Assembly (NCBI GenBank): GCA_964530825.1
Contig: CAZHCA010000005.1
Location: 62,001 to 126,000 of the forward strand
Origin: CAZHCA01 sp964530825
GTDB taxonomy: Bacteria > Bacteroidota > Bacteroidia > Chitinophagales > Saprospiraceae
Length of the DNA stretch: 64,000 nt
Direction: 5' to 3'
Shown here: piece by piece, positions 63,663-64,000 of the stretch
Position numbering within the stretch: the stretch's first letter is position 1
Layout: each line of letters starts with the position of its first letter
Position numbers and translations under genes: made by a program
The notes under the pieces: model-generated
Told to the model about the DNA's origin: nothing
Seen by the model: only the letters and a program-made list of their open reading frames with translations
The model's database searches: none

Positions 63663-64000
63663 ATGAAAAGCTCTTTCCTGCCGGGGGTACTAAGTTGTTT
63701 ATTCTTGGTAAGTACGGCCTTAGCGGTGGCAGCACAAGAAGAAGCATTCCCACTACATCTGAGCGCAACCTATTTCACCGATGTCTTCGACCAGGAAGCA
63801 GCGGAAATTGCCGCCTACGACCCAGTTCGGGCACGATTGTTTTTCACCAATGCCGACGCCAATCAACTTACCCTGCTGGATATTACCGACCCAGCGGCGC
63901 CGGCTTTAATCGGCCAGGTCGACCTTTCGCTTTACGGGGCGCGGGTGAATAGCGTGGCCTACAAGAATGGTATTGTTGCGGTAGCCGTAGAAAGCGACCC
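63663..64000 (+). CDS. Choice-of-anchor I domain surface protein (3' end outside window)
   Basis: The first 112 codons of an exported protein, cut by the right edge. The signal peptide is LPGVLSCLFLVSTALAVAAQ. The domain start ATYFTDVFDQEAAEIAAYDP, then LDITDPAAPALIGQVDLSLYG and NSVAYKNGIVAVAVES, are typical of choice-of-anchor I (alkaline-phosphatase-like/phytase-like propeller) proteins of Bacteroidota. A C-terminal anchor (probably T9SS) is expected beyond the window. The ATG at 63663 sits in the context ATTAGTATGAAAA. Confidence 0.85.
   Translation, partial: MKSSFLPGVLSCLFLVSTALAVAAQEEAFPLHLSATYFTDVFDQEAAEIAAYDPVRARLFFTNADANQLTLLDITDPAAPALIGQVDLSLYGARVNSVAYKNGIVAVAVESD

Overview
The window looks like a chromosomal segment from a Bacteroidota member, probably of the Lewinella/Saprospira type. 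The evidence is two proteins with type IX secretion (T9SS) C-terminal sorting domains, a complete Bat aerotolerance cluster, Bacteroidota-style promoters (a -7 box of the form TAnnTTTG), many SusD-free outer-membrane barrels and lipoproteins, and a moderately high GC content by eye. The genus call is inference; there is no rRNA or tRNA gene in the window to anchor it.

Layout. 1-6 kb: an exported or lipoprotein-type methyltransferase (cut by the left edge), fumarylacetoacetase, a secreted trypsin-fold protease with a T9SS tail, and metF. 6.2-12.2 kb: one forward cassette of a TetR regulator (with a 20-bp palindromic operator just before its start), a LolA-like protein, two FtsX-type permeases, their ATPase and an outer-membrane barrel. 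This reads as an envelope lipid or lipoprotein trafficking system. 12.2-14.2 kb: an AT-richer patch with a transposase relic, an NTF2-like protein and an AraC regulator. 14.2-15.7 kb: a DMT exporter and a gamma-carbonic anhydrase-like protein.

15.7-23.5 kb: oxygen-independent coproporphyrinogen oxidase (hemN) behind a good FNR-type box placed at about -41.5 from its promoter, a second FNR-like box, two universal stress proteins, a P-loop kinase/phosphotransferase pair, a bactofilin-like membrane protein and a histone-deacetylase-family enzyme. Together these suggest a low-oxygen or energy-stress block. 23.6-36.6 kb: mostly single genes (VOC protein, ileS, SCP2 protein, carotenoid oxygenase, a very large metalloprotease/beta-propeller/barrel protein, leucyl aminopeptidase).

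36.6-45.1 kb: a 1350-residue protein with the architecture of soluble adenylyl cyclase (two cyclase domains, AAA-type NTPase, TPR repeats), a DUF5916-type barrel gene carrying three in-frame TAA codons but no frameshift, and aspS. 45.3-47.7 kb: a cation-chloride-cotransporter-like permease. 47.7-55.6 kb: the Bat operon on the minus strand (moxR, DUF58, a BatD/DUF4381-like protein, batA, batB, batC, a short BatD-like paralogue, batD). It is preceded by two small lipoproteins and lptB. 57-64 kb: a glucosaminidase with LysM domains, a T9SS cargo protein, an integral membrane protein, a FAD oxidoreductase, a PHP-family phosphatase and the start of a choice-of-anchor I surface protein cut by the right edge.

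No CRISPR array, prophage, complete insertion sequence, rRNA or tRNA was seen. The best candidates for new biology are the TetR-controlled LolA/ABC/barrel cassette, the hypoxia-type regulation around hemN and the stress proteins, and the sAC-like cyclase.
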